A stretch of DNA of 64,000 nucleotides from Nemopilema nomurai (GCA_003864495.1 ML133433.1:210722-274721), one strand, 5' to 3'. Positions 12,700 to 27,600 are shown, counted from the stretch's first letter. Notes: a model not told the origin generated them from the sequence alone. A program made the numbers and translations.

Positions 12700-15600
12700 G
12701 TGTTGCCAACGGTGAGCCGACGCAATGTTTATAAACATATCATGATTGGATCGAATAAAACTGCAGAAATTACGAGCTCTTTTATAATTCAACAGTTTTT
12801 CAAACATATTTCCTTCAGCTTGCTGTTTTATCAAGTTGACAGAGGTGTGCAATCAGCTAATTGAAATGAATTGTTGTGCAAGTAAACCTTGCTGAATACA
12901 AGTCATCGCGCAGAAAAGAATATGATTCTTTTGAAAGCAAAGTTTTTTTAGACCATGCTGCACTGGCAAATTGGCCATGTCTACGATACTCTTAACTCGT
13001 AATAGGCCAAGTCTACGATACTGCTTTCTCTATATGTTCTCTAACCTTTTCATCTCCCAGAGTTGGGACGTTTGGGAATTGCCAAGACACCATATTGACC
13101 AACCTTCCAGAAAAAACGTTTCACTGCACAGGCATTGGACATTTTAAGATGAAACTTACTTGAAATGCGAACCTTCATTTATTTTTACAGGCTGCTTTGT
13201 GTTTAATTCTGCAAAATGATATCAGTTTTACATAGAAGGCGAAGGCGTGCGAATACAAAACTTAAACGGCCAGTCTCGAATCAGAAACTAAATCGGATTT
13301 GAAATCGAGGTCGGGAAGGTGTAAAGCTTGAGGATTCCTTGAAACCAAAGTGGCCACTTCTACCACAAAATTGAATGGCGAACAACTTTCTTTGATTTTA
13401 ACCATCCATAAATAGACGACAGGTCCTATTTATGACTTAAATGTTGCATTAGAATCTTCAATTCAGACATAAAACTAAACACCAGTTGTGAAAGTTCTAT
13501 ATTGCGGCATTGGGACACAAATGCTTTATCAATAGGTTTTTTTAATTGACCGCGTCGATTATATTTGTTTGGATGAGGTTTTGATTTGAAGTTTCTTACT
13601 CAGGTTCAGCTGAGACATTTACTGCACTCAGCTTGTCCTTATCTCAAATCTCAGAAAATGTTTTAGAGATCATATGTTACAAATCTGTGGTACTCTCATC
13701 CAAAAACATTTTTGGAACTTTCAGTTTTCGCAATAAATCTTTTCTTATTTTGAAATCAGTGCAAATAATAATAGCTTAAATACATGATAGTATCAAGACA
13801 TGGCAGTGATATGGAAAATAACGAAACAAGCTGTTGATAAGTGTTCCGTGAAGCTTTTAGCTGGAGTTGGATATTTAGAGGCATGGTTGTGCTTGGTGCA
13901 CGCTTTGATACAAGGATCAAGAAAATTTAAAGTTATATTCTAAATCAAGAACGAGAATGGAAATGCTATGCCTAACATTGTAAATTATGATCTGTTCCCT
14001 TAACTCCAGATTTTTGTAATAACTCCTACCTTGCTGCATAAATCGTTATATAAACAGATCGTCCTTTTGAAAGCGAGATAATGATAGAAACAATGTTTCT
14101 GAAACATTGAAGTGTAAAGTGAAAAGTTACTACTAAAGTAAAGTAAAGTATAATAAAAAAACAGATTTTTCCGAACTTGGTGGTTGCACACTGGAAATGA
14201 ATAATTGCAGATCAAGAAAGTAAAGAAACAAACTTCAAGGTCACTCAATTCAAGGCAAACAAGGAGATTCGGTAATACCCTCGCTTCTATGGATTCTATT
14301 TCAGGCGGAGTTTAGTGCCTTGTAGCTTAACTTGGATTAACTGTCGACAATAAAGCTTCTGCGCTTGCGTTGAATTTTTGTAAAGGTAAAACACTACAAC
14401 TGCTGAATGAATTTTTGCCTTAAATCAACTTCGATACAACCAGGCTTTTTTGCTACTTTTTCTAAAAGTCAGCCCCATTCAGACCTCATGGGTAAAAAAG
14501 AAGCTTTTAAGTCATCGCCAACGTTGAGGAAATTCAAGGGCCTAAATGTGGATGAATGCATTTACTATTAAACACTCCTTAAACCACCAATCACGCCATA
14601 AGCGCCATAATCTACCCATAATGCTTTTCGAGGTCAATCAAATTTTCCACGCTGAGTAAAGATACTGCTCTAGTACATTATTTTGTGTATTATTCTTGTC
14701 TTATAAAAATGGCGAGGGCTTTTTTAAATATATCATTAAATAAGTATGAATTCGTGTTTTCGAAAAGGCGTGGATGCCTCCAAAAGCGGCTCTTTGTGTC
14801 ATTACGTCAGACGATTGAGTTTGGAACGAAGTGAATTATGTGTACTATATGACTGTGAAATTTGGTTTTATTTTGATTTACCTGTTTTCAAAACTTAAAG
14901 AGAAACAATTTAATTTCTTATTGATGCACGAACAATTTACCCTGAATGGAGCGCGGGTGGTTGAACAGAAGCCAAAAGTGAAGAAAAGATCATTCAAAGG
15001 AAGCTCTGACGTCATCATAGGATTTTGTTAGTGTTTTGGGTTTGTAGGGGATGAACCATACAATAGTAAGAAAATGCACTGTTCAATGCACTGGGACGTA
15101 CCTAGGAATTTAGGTGAAATGGTATTGAATAATTTTAGTTTGCGATTTCAAACATCTGAAATTCAAGCTTGAAAGCTAGAAAAAAAGCAAGAAAAAAGAC
15201 CATACGCAGTTTTTAATTGAGTTTTTTCTGCCCGTTTTTGTATATTGTTTTTCTGTCTCCCTGTAAATCTCTTAGCAATTGTTACAAGGTAACAGCGACT
15301 GAAAGCCTAAACCTGCACAGATGCATCTCCCATCAACAAACTCTAACCCGGGATTGGGCAGCTACCTAAAAGCATACAAGGGTCATATTTCTCTGTGGCG
15401 TGTAAAAAAATAGCTGTAAGATGTTTCCCCGAGTTTGGAATTTAATGCGATTACCAGTCAATTGCCTAGCTCTAGTTCATAAAGATTTCTGTTTACTTTT
15501 TCACTTGTGGTAAAAGGAGCAGGGTAGTTCCTGAGGCGACTGCTCTTGTCCTTGGGCTACTACGCGTTCTGTCTGTATTGATATGCTTCTGGCAATGCAG

Positions 15601-18404
15601 ACTTTACTTTGCATATCTGCTCACTTTTATCTTTCTTCTTCGCCTTGACAAGGGCGTCATACTTACGCCAGCAAGGAATTCTGGGCTATGCGCGAGTGCT
15701 TTCAGGTGGCTAGTTTCTCCTTGTCACGTTTCACTGGCTAGATTAGTTTCGGTAAACAGATGTAGTTGTAATTGCGTAAGTGTGCTTTCAAAATGGTTTG
15801 GTAAACAGCTGCGGAGCCTGTTTTCAATGGAGGAGCAGCCACCAATTGGGTTCGGACAGCCGCACCTGCAAGCATGTCATCAAATATTTATTAGTTTGCT
15901 AGCGCAGAACAAATATAATTATGTTTTTCATTTTTTGTGAGGGTGACCATCGTTTTATACTTTCTGTACATTCTTATCGGCTTGTCAACAATGAAAAAAG
16001 ATTAAGCATGTAATTTAAAAAATCATGGAGCGCAATAAAAGTACAATTTTCAATTTGAATAGCCAGTCGTAGTAAATGATGATTTGATTAAACTGACTAT
16101 TTTTCATGTTCAGTTTAACTCGGAATCTCAAAACTACTCGTTTTTACGCTTGCTGGTGGAAAAGAGTTGAAAGAACACTTTTATCAGTTTTGGCTTCATG
16201 AATAAAAAGATTGAAAATTCGGTTCAAAGCATGTGTTTGAATAGGCAGTTGGAGTGAGAACATGGTTGGAGAAGGAATATATTTATGATTCTCAGTTGTC
16301 TTCAGTTGTTGAAATGCAAAAGAAACGATAACTTTTGTAAGAATTTGCCATATATTATACTCTTTCCAACCGCCATCTCATCTTGAAGAAGAAGCTCTCT
16401 GTAAAATCTTAAAATAATCAGACATTTTTCACGTGAAAACTGGATTGCATTGGTGTTATCTCATTTCAAAACGTCACCAATGCATATGTACAAGTGTGAG
16501 TGTCTTTAATAGAGAAATCTATTTACATCATCTTTCTGCTCCACCTCCATGGAGTGATTGCATAACTTGTTCTGACCACAATAATCACTTTGAGGTGAGT
16601 GCGGCTCCCTTTCTACATTGAAACAGGGATACAAGGATGTGGGTGTTGTAGGCCATTTTTTCTCCGAAGGCAATGCGATATTTGCTATCATTCACTCATC
16701 AACAATGCAACATGCAACCAAAGACAATCGAATCTGTCCACTATTGCGTCATATGGACATGGCCCTATCTAAACATCAAAACATGGTATGCAGATACCAC
16801 TATCCCTAGTGTCCCTAGAGCATTCTCATACACCCGATACCTTGCATTGCATCAAGAAAGGCAAGCACAATCTGCTTCGGTGGCTACGAATCTTGTTCTC
16901 ATTTCCATTGATATCCCACTTTATCTAAACCAAGGCCTTTTACATCTAGCAAAAATTCTTCATGATCCGTTTGATTAATATTTTCCCATTATGCCTTGAT
17001 AGTTGCTATTTCTTTCTCCCTTAAATACCAGTTTTTTCATTAAAGAGGTATTTATTTTACCAGTTTTCATTTATTCAAGGTAATAATCGCAAACTGCGCG
17101 CAATTGATCAAGTCATTTTGTCGACATCATAGAAAGTGAATCTTCATTATACAGTGACCAGTTTCTTTCCCCAGAAAGTTTCGCTCAGTAATAAAATTGC
17201 ATCGAAAGCAGTTTTCGATTTGGGCAAAATATTTCTGAAAGATTCCTTTTTCATATCTAATCCTAGTCTTTCCTATCGCATTTAACGCTTTCTTTCTTTT
17301 ACATTAGCCCAACGACCCTTCCAAAATTTGAGCGACGAAAAATTTCTAAATTTTTGCAGTGTTTAGCAATAACGACCTGGTCAAATTTTTCAGAAGGTGT
17401 GCCTTCCTGGAAGTTAACGTTTTAGAATTCTGAGAAACATTCTGGATGCAACATATCTGTCAGCATTGTACTGATGGAATAGGAGATCGCGTTACACATA
17501 TTTTCTTGGCTTTGTCAAAGTTATCCCAAAGACATTATCAGGTCTTTAACTTGCTTCAGTTTTCTCTTTTCTTGGGATTGAGCAAGTTGGTCGCCCCTGT
17601 AGAGAAAACGAGCCGTATCTTGCGTATGCGCCCTTCTCTAAGGCCGCCCTTGTTCAGGGCCCTCAATGTTTATAATAACTTTACAAAGATTGGGAAGCCA
17701 CCCGCAATAATGTTGCTATGGCCTTGTAAAGCACTCAAAAGAAAAGCTACTACCTGCAGCTCTTTACAGTTAAAGCCCCGAACTCGAGCGGCTTTTTGCG
17801 CGATCTATAAGCTTTGAGATTGAAATTTCTTCCTTTAGTTGATTTGTGAATATTTCAAGGACATTTAGTCTTCCCGTCTTTAGCAAACTTAGCCAGGGGC
17901 GTTCTAAAGAAATTGCAACAGCGACGCTCATGATGCTAAATGTGTCGCAATGCCAATAATAATGTTTTTTCGATTTGAAGCTAGTTTTGGCCGTGCTGGA
18001 AAGTTAGAACAAAGTCTCTCCATAGTAAATTTAGTAGAATCCACCTAGTCTCTTTTTCTTTAAGTAGTTCATTTGCGACATTTTATAAAATGATGCAAAT
18101 TGGCTAAAATTGAGAAAGCAGCAAACGTACCGGGGGGTGGAATCCGAGCAAACGGGAAAAAGGCTACCAATAATTGCAGTTTCAATACTGAATGCTAACT
18201 ATAAGGCTAAGTAATTATCGATTCGACCACTATACTGCGAATGCTGGTTGAGATTATGGACGGAAATTTTCATAAGGGGACACTAATGCAAGCAAACATT
18301 TATTTTATTTGCCAAGGCACCAGTCAGTGTTAATGTCAGCGGTGACCCCCGGGTTACTAGCGCTGTATTATTCATTACCATACCCTCTAGAGACTTGACT
18401 CGAA
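12700..18404. other. Intergenic region, no gene seen
   Basis: About 5.7 kb of AT-rich sequence. Open frames (for example 15578-15940, 16673-16978 and 17446-17817) have no recognisable domain and no supporting splice context. A clustered AAGTAAAGTAAAGT motif lies near 14140. No transposon ends or coding remnants were recognised. Confidence 0.4.
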
Positions 18405-18437
18405 GTGCTGATTCAATGGCGAGATGAATGGTTCGTC

Positions 18438-18696
18438 ATGTCCGCGGGGAAGGTTTGTGCGCTGAAATGCAGCAAATTCGCACTGACTGCTGCCATATTT
18501 CTCGTTGCCGTCATTTTTCTCGACATTGCGTCCTGTTCCTGGCAGGACTGGAGCAGCTGGAGCAGCTGGAGCAACTGTAGTGCCCCGTGTAACGGCGGCA
18601 ACCAAAGTCGTTCTCGCAATTGCACTAGTAATAATGTCACCCATTGCAGTGGAATAAGTGTACAAAACAGAACATGCAATACCCAGTACTGTGAAG
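18438..18696 (+). CDS. Mosaic channel exon 1: signal peptide and TSP1 repeat 1
   Basis: The ATG at 18438 opens a hydrophobic leader (FALTAAIFLVAVIFLDIA) followed by a WxxW-type TSP1 (WSSWSSWSNCSAPCNGG) with the usual six cysteines, ending TQYCEG at donor gaag|gtaggc. It ends in phase 1 like most exons of the ectodomain. In-frame non-ATG codons upstream to 18405 are not needed. Confidence 0.85.
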
Positions 18697-21600
18697 GTAG
18701 GCTCACTTTTATGCCCTCATGGTGATGTGTTTGCTAAACGAGGAAGACTTGACGTTAAGGCCTTGATTGATGTTCGATGAATTTATTTATGCCATCAAAC
18801 TGCAACAACAAGCAAATGCAGAATCTAAATTAGCAATTTAATTCATTGGCCTCGCGTGATTCATCGCTTCTAATCATGCATCTTTGCTTGAAAGAATCTA
18901 ACTCAACCTTTGCTGGTAAGGCATGCCAACACTATCGAAATTGCCAGTGAGCATGTTCTGACAAGGAAACGATTCTTATAACTGTGCTTTAAAACATCAT
19001 CGCGTATACTACATGAACTATTCTCGACTGTTTTTCTGGTTGTGTAACATTGTTTCCAGGCATAATTATCAAGCCATGTCTGTCGAAGTAGCCTTTATCA
19101 ATCGGCCTATCTCGAACAAAGATAAGCGTCGTGGCATTCGTCTGTTTTTTAACAATTGTCGTACCTAGTCGCTTTTATCTAGAAAAATTGCGAGCAAGTC
19201 CTTCTATTCAAAGCACAGGGCAACCAGTAACACTATCAGACATGATAGTCGGATGCAGTTCCGCAGTCTTGAGAATGTAACAAGATTTAGCGTGGAAGGT
19301 TTGAAATCATTGCTCATAAAGGTAGTATTTAGTCCACATACCGAGAGCTACATGACTCATCGTGTAAGAAGATTCGCCATCGATTATCTTCTTCTTAATT
19401 AGATACGGCATTTTAGAAATCTTTTAGAAACAGCTGAAACTTATTTTTCTGTCATATTCTTATGAACGAACTCCCACCAACGAAAAGACAATTAGGGCAT
19501 ATTGAAAGGTAGTCCAGAATCAATTCAGATTTTAATATTATGTGATCTTTCACCGGTCATTTCGAAGTTGCAATTGGATGGCAGACGTAGTAGCCCTAAA
19601 GGTACATCTGACAGTTGATATCCTTGTATTTATCCATGATTATTGTTGATATTTGACCATCCCATTTCGTTGGGTAGCCGCTACCCAATCTGTTAAGCTT
19701 TACTAATAGTATAGAGAATCGTGTTCCACATTCTTTAGCCTTCAGCGCCTGTTCTGTCGCCTGCAACAAAAATGCTGCCTTCACTGCCACCTTTAATATG
19801 CACCGGGAATTTTGATCAGTCTCCCAAACGCAATGAAGGCCTGCGCAAGTGAAATGGCATCCCGCTGGTGCATTTTGCTATGTTCGAAGCAAAAGCGTGA
19901 GACAGCCCTCTCCACAGCGTTTTTACCGTCATTATGTACTCTATACACTTTCACCCTTCAGTTCAGCATAGATTCTCATCATGACATGAGTCATCGAAGA
20001 AGGTTGGACGCTTTTTTATTGTGCGCGTAGAAGACATTACAAAGTAGACATTGCAAAGAAGCATTGCAAAGAAGCATTGCAAAGAAGCATTGCAAATGCA
20101 TCAGAATTTCTCTGCAAACGGGTACGAATTTGAAAAGCCATGCTTCGTCACAATTATCTGTCACTTGGTGACTAACATAGTTACCAACGTTGGCAAGGTC
20201 TTGTTAATCCATACGCCAATCTGGCCGCCAATTTCCAGTACTTGAGGAATTTCTAAAAACGTAGGCCTGCCCCAATTATGATCTATCAATTGGAATGATT
20301 TCACTTTTACACGCCGAGATGGTCATGGAACCCCGGCTGGCTATATAAAAATCTCTTTTAAATCTTTTGACTTTCTGTTGTGATTTGCTTTGGGCTTCCG
20401 CTCTCTCCATCGCCTTGATAGAACACATTGGCCAGCAGTCGCTTTTGAAAGTGATAGGATCCTAAGTTTGCTTGAAATGGATCTTTGTAACTATGCCTAA
20501 TGCTCACAAATTAAGCCCGGTTCTTATTAAGTTATGCACCGGAAAAAGAAGTGGCTAATGAGATGTTTTACTGATTAACCACTAAGTGAAGGATAGCTGA
20601 TCTTCTTCATGTCCTTTAAGGGAAAATGGTAATTCAGTCGGAAGAAAAACAACATGCTTGAATATTATGAATGTTATTGAATATTTTTATAATCACGCCT
20701 GTTCAAGCACACGTAACAGATCTGACCCTCTTCACTTAACTTGGCTTAAGCTAAGCTAATTGGCCGACTAAGCGCTATGGGCTACGTTGCCTCGCTTGAA
20801 CTGGCTAAAACTTGGAATGGCTAGAACTTGACCAGGTCAAAAATGAGCCAAAATGAGCTTTGCTATAACTGGACCTCGTTAAGACTGCATCTGACTAATA
20901 TCTGGACTGCCTGAAGCGAGCCTGGCTAAAATGGGGACTGGCTTTGACGGGACCTAGCTAACTGGACCTGGCTACAACTTGGAATTGCTTAAACTAGGCC
21001 TGGTTAAGTCTAGACCTGGAATGCCTAAAGTGAGTCATAGAAACTGCACTCGAACCTGAACACTTTGACTCGTTTTTTTTTTGCCCCACGTTTTCAAGAC
21101 CAGTCCTATTGTGCTAGCAGCCGTACCTTTAGAGCTGTCGGCATTTTGAAGCGTATTTCTTTGCATCATTCGCTTTGAATTCCTTCCTTACAAGCCTGTT
21201 TTCTGTAGACCATGGACCAGGGCTTTTAGGCCAATGAGGGACTTTGCAAGGGGATTTACTACAAATACGTCTTTCTATTTTCCCATTCAAAAGCTCTGCA
21301 ACTCCTGTATTCGTGATATCCGATTGAAATCCTGTCAAGAGTTTCTGTTCCGATTTCCTGACCACCATCCAGTTTTTGAAAAACATTCAATCCAAAACAC
21401 GTGAAGCTTTCACCTTATGACATTTGTTTCAAGTCAGTTATTCCGAAAGCTTTCTCTGATATGAAATGAATGTCAAAGTTGTTTTGATTAACATTTCAGG
21501 AATACTCCTTTACTGCAACTGGCTGCTGAATAGGAGTTTGTGTCGAATAGAGAATAGAGATATAAACAGCTTTTATTGGAGAATTAAAGTGTTAGCAGTC

Positions 21601-24600
21601 AAGTCTACTTGAATTATTAAAGATTTTGTTTATTCGATTGAAAAATTGCATAAGTTTAGCGTCTAGATAGCCATGATTTCACTTTCAAGCTGGCATTTCT
21701 TTAATTTCAGAAAGTTTCTTGAATCCTCCGAATTCCTAATCAAGCGTTCTTTCCATATTTTTACCTGCGCTGATAACCCGGTTTCACAGTATTCGACTGT
21801 AAACGGAATTTGTACAGAAGATAATGTGACTTTTGTGTGAATACGGCATTAGACATCATTTCTGTGAATAAAGTTGCTGTTATCTGTTTTCAAAGCTTTT
21901 TGCAACGTCTGCTGCTACGATGTTTTAGTTATAGCCATTCTTATAAACTCTTTGCTTTGGATTCGTCTATATTTGCTTTTCTCCTCTCTGGATGATCTAT
22001 GGAAGACGTTCAGCAATGAGCTTGTCCATATAACATCAAAAACCGGATCAGAATTCATAGGATGCAAGGCATCTAGATTAACAGAAATAGTCAAACGTCG
22101 ATATCTACACTAACTCACGACTTTTGAAGCAATATTGGTTCAGAGTTTGCTTCGCGTCTGAGGAAGAATTGTGAACACCGTAATTGTAAAAGGTTTAATT
22201 GGTTACTATAATTATAAGCTTGTAGGGGAGCTGCATTTTAATGACGTAGTCTTGTAGTACAGCGTGAACGGTGTATTGAAAACCAGCAGGCAAATGTGCT
22301 TGGTTTCGTTTAGAAAGTAAGCGTAGTGATGACAGGGAAAGGGCTTTAGAAGGGCAGCTTTGCTTTGCATTATGCCCCAGCACAAGTCGAACCTAATAGT
22401 TAACCTTCGTTTATTGATGCAACAGCACTGTCCTGAAATAGCAATGTTATTAAAATGACGACCTCGCTATATTAAGTCCTGGCAATGGTCAGATAGCTTT
22501 CATTTTTAGTGTTGATGGCGGCAATAGAAAGGAAACTGAAATTGACAGTAGATAATGCATGTTCAAGGTTTGATGTAGAATTTATTGCTGCTAATTGCTC
22601 CATCCTGATTGTTGCTTCGTTTATGGAAACTTCTTTGTCGGGCTAAAAAAAGTGGTTTATTCGCCGATTGCCAATTTGAATTGTTGCTAAGGAATTTTTA
22701 TTTGCTGCGAGGGAAATTTTGTTTAGCGATGAAAGCTGTTTGACTGTTGCAGCTCAAACCTTTGCATATGTTTTGCGATCATTTATGCCTTTCTTATTGT
22801 AACTCAAGTACAACAATTAATGTCTTGCAATTCATAATTCATGCTTTTTAACGTTTCGAAGACAGAGTTTCTTTTATCGATCTCTTTTTGAAGGTTTTGC
22901 TGGTTGCCAAGCGTTCTTTAGCGTTCTGTCATTGTATTTACATTTGATTGAGCTCATATTGGTCATTGAAGAAGGCAACCTGCAATTAAGATTGTTTTGT
23001 TGCTACAATAGTCTTACCGGAGAACCTGCTTCCAAGCGATAGACGGTCGAAGCCTATCAATAAAAAATAATTAACAATCCATGAAAACCCTTTTCGAAAC
23101 GGAGTAAACTTAACTTTAAACTTTAGGAAGTTACTGTAAGTCTTAGGCATAATATGTGGTGGGAGATTCTTTATTTAGGGGGAGCAGTAAAAAGTTCTCC
23201 CGAGCGGCATGTGCAAGAAAGCTTACTCAATAACAAACGTTTATAGTGGTTATAGCCATACCGGTTTTAAAAGTCATGTATGCAAGTTTAATGTTCATAT
23301 TATTCCTTGCTTTCATCGCTTATCAGTATTCCCTCGCAATAATAGTTAGCCAACAAAATACGGGTCAAGCTTCTTCCAAACCTCGGAATGAATTTAAAAA
23401 AGTCAGCCTATGGTCTCAATTATATAAATCAGTGCTAACTAGGATATGAGAATCCCTATCTAAAGCAAGTCAATGCAGTGCTGTATCAGTCATTAAAAAT
23501 GTCTGCTCATTTATAGCTGTTTGGTCAGGGCTTGTTTATCCTGTCAGATGGGATAATCATTGCAATGGAAATAGGTTTGCTAAAAGCGGTAGGAGGTCAA
23601 GTTAAATTTTTTGCCTCGAAAAAGATTTGATTTTGAAAACCTGACATCAAACCCAAGCCAATTCACAGTTTCGTTTCCCTCAAGCCCCGTCCTTCTTGGC
23701 TGCTCAATGCGGTTTCGGCCTTTGTTACAGACGCATGTCACGCAGTTATGAGCCAACAAAGACCTTCTGGCCAACAATGTTTTGATAGAAGAGTTGATTT
23801 GAAGACCGAAACGATGGTCCAGTGCGTGTCACACGCAGCCAAGCAGGCCATCTTGATTGAAACGACGAAAGAAAAGGCGACTCTCATCACCAATGCTTTT
23901 GATTCAGAGTGAATTGCTGACCTGCCTAGGGCGGGTTCCGTTGTCTCCTTTACACCACACTTGTACACATTCATTAGGCTGGGTCAATTAATCATATGAC
24001 TGACTTTAATGTTAATTACTTTTTCGTCATGGAAATGCCCAGGGAGGAGAATGCATATTACCTATGTAGAAAGGCACTGTCAAACTGTCTTGGTGCAAAA
24101 CTCGGAACTGCCATAGTAACTCGATTCTCCACGGTCTGACGTACTTAAACGGTCTCAATAGCCGTTCCATGAAATATCGGCACCAATTTTCTGTTACACC
24201 AAATAACGATTTCTTTTGTAGCGTATTATCTACACGGTTTAGTCTGCAATGTAGAATACATAGTCTTTTATAGCTGTATTCATAAACATAGTTGTATTCA
24301 GCTTTAGTTGCCATGAACTGGAAATTCTCATGTGCGTTGATAAAGCTTTGTGCTTTATTGTATTTGTTAGTTCTCAAACTAGAGCCTAGTTTCCGCTAAT
24401 AGAACTATACCCACTAAATGCAATTTTTCTTATTCTAGATCGTTGTCACAAAGCAAGAACAGCTGATAACGAAGAAAAATGTTGCTATTTTCCAAACACC
24501 ATCTTCAATCACTCGGCAGTCGCCTACTACAACTCCTGTATAATCCGAGATAACTGCACTTTCGTCTGCCCGTTGAATAAAAATGGCACCATATTTGGAA

Positions 24601-27600
24601 CGTGTAGTAAGCAAGCTCAAACAATTATTTCAACTCACCATAACTAATATAACTCTTTAATGCTCTACTGTTCATAAAGAGTGGAGTTTCTGCTTTCTTA
24701 TACCTGTTTTTATTGTTTGATTTACTGTCCATTCTATGTTTTCAATCTGATATTTGGTTACTCGTTCAATGAAGAGTCTGAATCAGTCAATTAGTCCTGA
24801 GTTCTGCAATCAGCAATTGGCCCGTTGGGGGTCCTTCTCTCTCTTTGTTTTAATATTTTACACTTCTACTTATATCCTTCATTCTTCGTTTGTTTAACAA
24901 GGTCTTCTTAAAATAAAGTTTAATTTCTTTAACTCTCTTGAAAAGCCTTCTTTTGCCACATTGTCGAGACATTTTTTGTCATTTAAAATATGTCTTGCTA
25001 TAGAGAACTCGACGATTAACTATGCCTGGAGCCCATGGACTAATTGTTCGGATAGATGCTTCACCGGGAAGCAGAGCCGTTCCAGAAACGAGTTGAAGCT
25101 AATTTACACAAGAAACCACACGCAAGAATTCTATACTGCCAATGATACGCGGTATTGTAACAGGCACCCATGTCTTGAAGATGGTAAATGACTCTTTTTC
25201 ATTCGCTTAACTGTTTGCATTTGCTAATACTCCGGTTGATTTTATATCTATTCCACTCCAGTTACACGAGCTAAGAGAGTCACTACTGTTTAGGTTTCTC
25301 AGCAAGCCAGGAGCATAATAAGTCCAATCTTGATGGTAGATACTTCATAGCAGTAAAAATCATTGAGTGTAATTGAATAATAAATTGCTTTGATTCCATC
25401 AGCTTTTTGCAATTTTATTTCATTGTGCCGTGCATGTTACGAGCTTCAATTACAAACTGATGTTAATGTAAAACGTTGCTAAACTATCAAAAAAGTTTTT
25501 TCTTGTATAAATCCAATGCGAGTTTCCTTTCAGCTGTTTTGACTTGAAAAGGAATGCTGCTAGAGATGTATTTCAACAAATTTAATTGTCACGAGTTTTC
25601 ACTCTAAATAAAGTGTTCGTTTTCTTTATCTTTGCCTCAATCAATCTATCTTTTATTAATTACATAGATACTGTTTACGCAAAAGAAGTTCATTCAAACA
25701 ACAGAACTCAATGCTATTTCAAAGAAGGGACTGACAGAACATGCCATTTTAACCAAACAGATTATAAATATTATTGCTTTCTGGACCGATACAATTTGAC
25801 CATTGGAATCTGCGGTAAGAAATATGTCGTAAGATCTTGATCTTTAGTTGTAAGACTCTGATCTAGAGTAAAATAGTATCTTCCTTCTTAGTGAAGTAAT
25901 CTCCTCCCTCCAGTAGAGTAATCTCTTCACCATCTCATATTTTTGGCCATGTTTCAGTTTATTTGTTCTTTTGACCCACGTTGTCAAGTCAATTTCTCAA
26001 AAGTATCAGGTCGGTAACTTGGCTAAATTAATTAATCATTACTTTGTTTGGGTATCAAATTTTGCAATTACTGATTGCCTTGAAGTAATAACAGCACAAT
26101 GCAAGATTACCATCAGACCAAGGAGAAAAAGAGAGGACAAAAAGAGGGAAAGAGAGGAAGAAAGAGAAGAAAAAGAAGAGGAAAAGAGAGGAAGAAAAAG
26201 AGGAAAAAAAGAGGAAAAAAGAGGAATAAAAAGAGGAAAAAAGATGAATAAAAAGAGGGAAAAAAAAGGAAAAGAGAGGAATATAAAGAGGAGAAAAGTC
26301 TTTATGGAAATATTAGCGAGAAAGTTTCCCAAAGTGTTCAGATATCATTTTAAACATTGTGTCTATTGCTTTTAGAACCAATCCATGGAAGTTACTCAAA
26401 TTGGAAGGAATGGAGCAATTGCTCTGAAAATTGTTTTTCTGGGAAGAGAGAACGAAAAAGATTGTGTGATGAACCTGCGCCCAAAAACAATGGAACTTGT
26501 TATGGTACAGATTCAGAATGGGAACTTTGCAATACTCATTCTTGTAACAGTGAGTAGATTAGTGTATACATCTGTCTTTGGCACAATCAACAGAAATTCT
26601 GTCACCATTATGTTCACCCTGATCAATCGCAATAATTACACTTAATCGTGTAGGGCAAACACCACCATCATCGAATCTTAATCAATTGTAATTTCATTTA
26701 TAATCCAATAAACAACTCTTGATTATACAGCTTTATCATTTTAATCTTCATCAATCATCTTCTCGTTATTTTTTATCTGATTTCTAATCGTCATTGTTCA
26801 ACAGATATTACTGCCTGTAGCTAATAATAGATATTACTGCCTGTAGCTAATAATTGATATTACTGCCTGTAGCTAATAATAAATATTACTGCCTGTAGCT
26901 AATAATAAATATTACAGCCTGTAGCTAATAATTAATATTACTGCCTGTAGCTAATAATAGATATTACTGCCTGTAGCTAATAATAAATATTACTGCCTGT
27001 AGCTAATAATAATATTACTGCCTGTAGCTAATAATTGATATTACTGCCTGTAGCTAATAATAAATATTACTGCCTGTAGCTAATAATAAATATTACTGCC
27101 TGTAGCTAATAATGCTGCTGTGATAATGATTCGCCAGAGCAGCTTCTTGAAGATTTGTCCGCCATATTTAGGCAAGAGGCCGAATATTATTGACAATTAT
27201 CGTATGTTTTAGATCTGACGTCAAAGGATTGTACAAGGGCAAGAAACTCCACACAAGAAATAACCTGCTGTTTTTTCAACAAAACTGGCTCTGAATGCGT
27301 GCTCGATGGAACAAACAACTTTACGTGCCCTCTCGACCGGTTTGGGTACAGTTATGGCATTTGTGGTGCGTTTCTTCTGATTTAAATTGTTATGACTGCA
27401 CCAATGAACATCTACTGGAAAGCTGGCCTCTCTAGGTCATGCCTTGTAAAAGAGAAGACACAATATCAAGAACGAAACATTATTAGGGAGGCGAATTACC
27501 CGTTTTAAATTTCGATCTGCGACGCTTTAGTCAGTTAAAGGTTAGGAGATTTGGAGACTATAGCTGTAGAATAACCGTATTGTTACAAGCCCTACGAAAG

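Larger units (their letters stand above)
18697..24438 (+). other. Intron 1 of the mosaic channel gene (5.7 kb)
   Basis: The longest intron of the gene, from gtaggc to tattctag. It contains a 13-base tandem repeat (20049-20096), a degenerate CTGGCTAAAACT-type repeat (about 20755-21030) and an isolated TATATAAAA at about 20342 with no exon attached. No further TSP1-like exon was found inside, although undetected exons are possible. Confidence 0.65.

Noticed and set aside
12700..18404. Transposable element remnants
   Set aside because: No terminal repeats, integrase, transposase or reverse transcriptase motifs were recognised; a repeat-library search could still find some.
18405..18437. Upstream in-frame GTG start for the mosaic channel
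   Set aside because: Animal genes start at ATG; the ATG at 18438 directly precedes the leader peptide.
20342..20350. TATATAAAA as a promoter inside intron 1
   Set aside because: No exon, donor or start codon with protein-like sequence follows.
26039..26332. 97-codon reverse frame of Leu/Phe/Ser
   Set aside because: Complement of the polypurine tract; low complexity.
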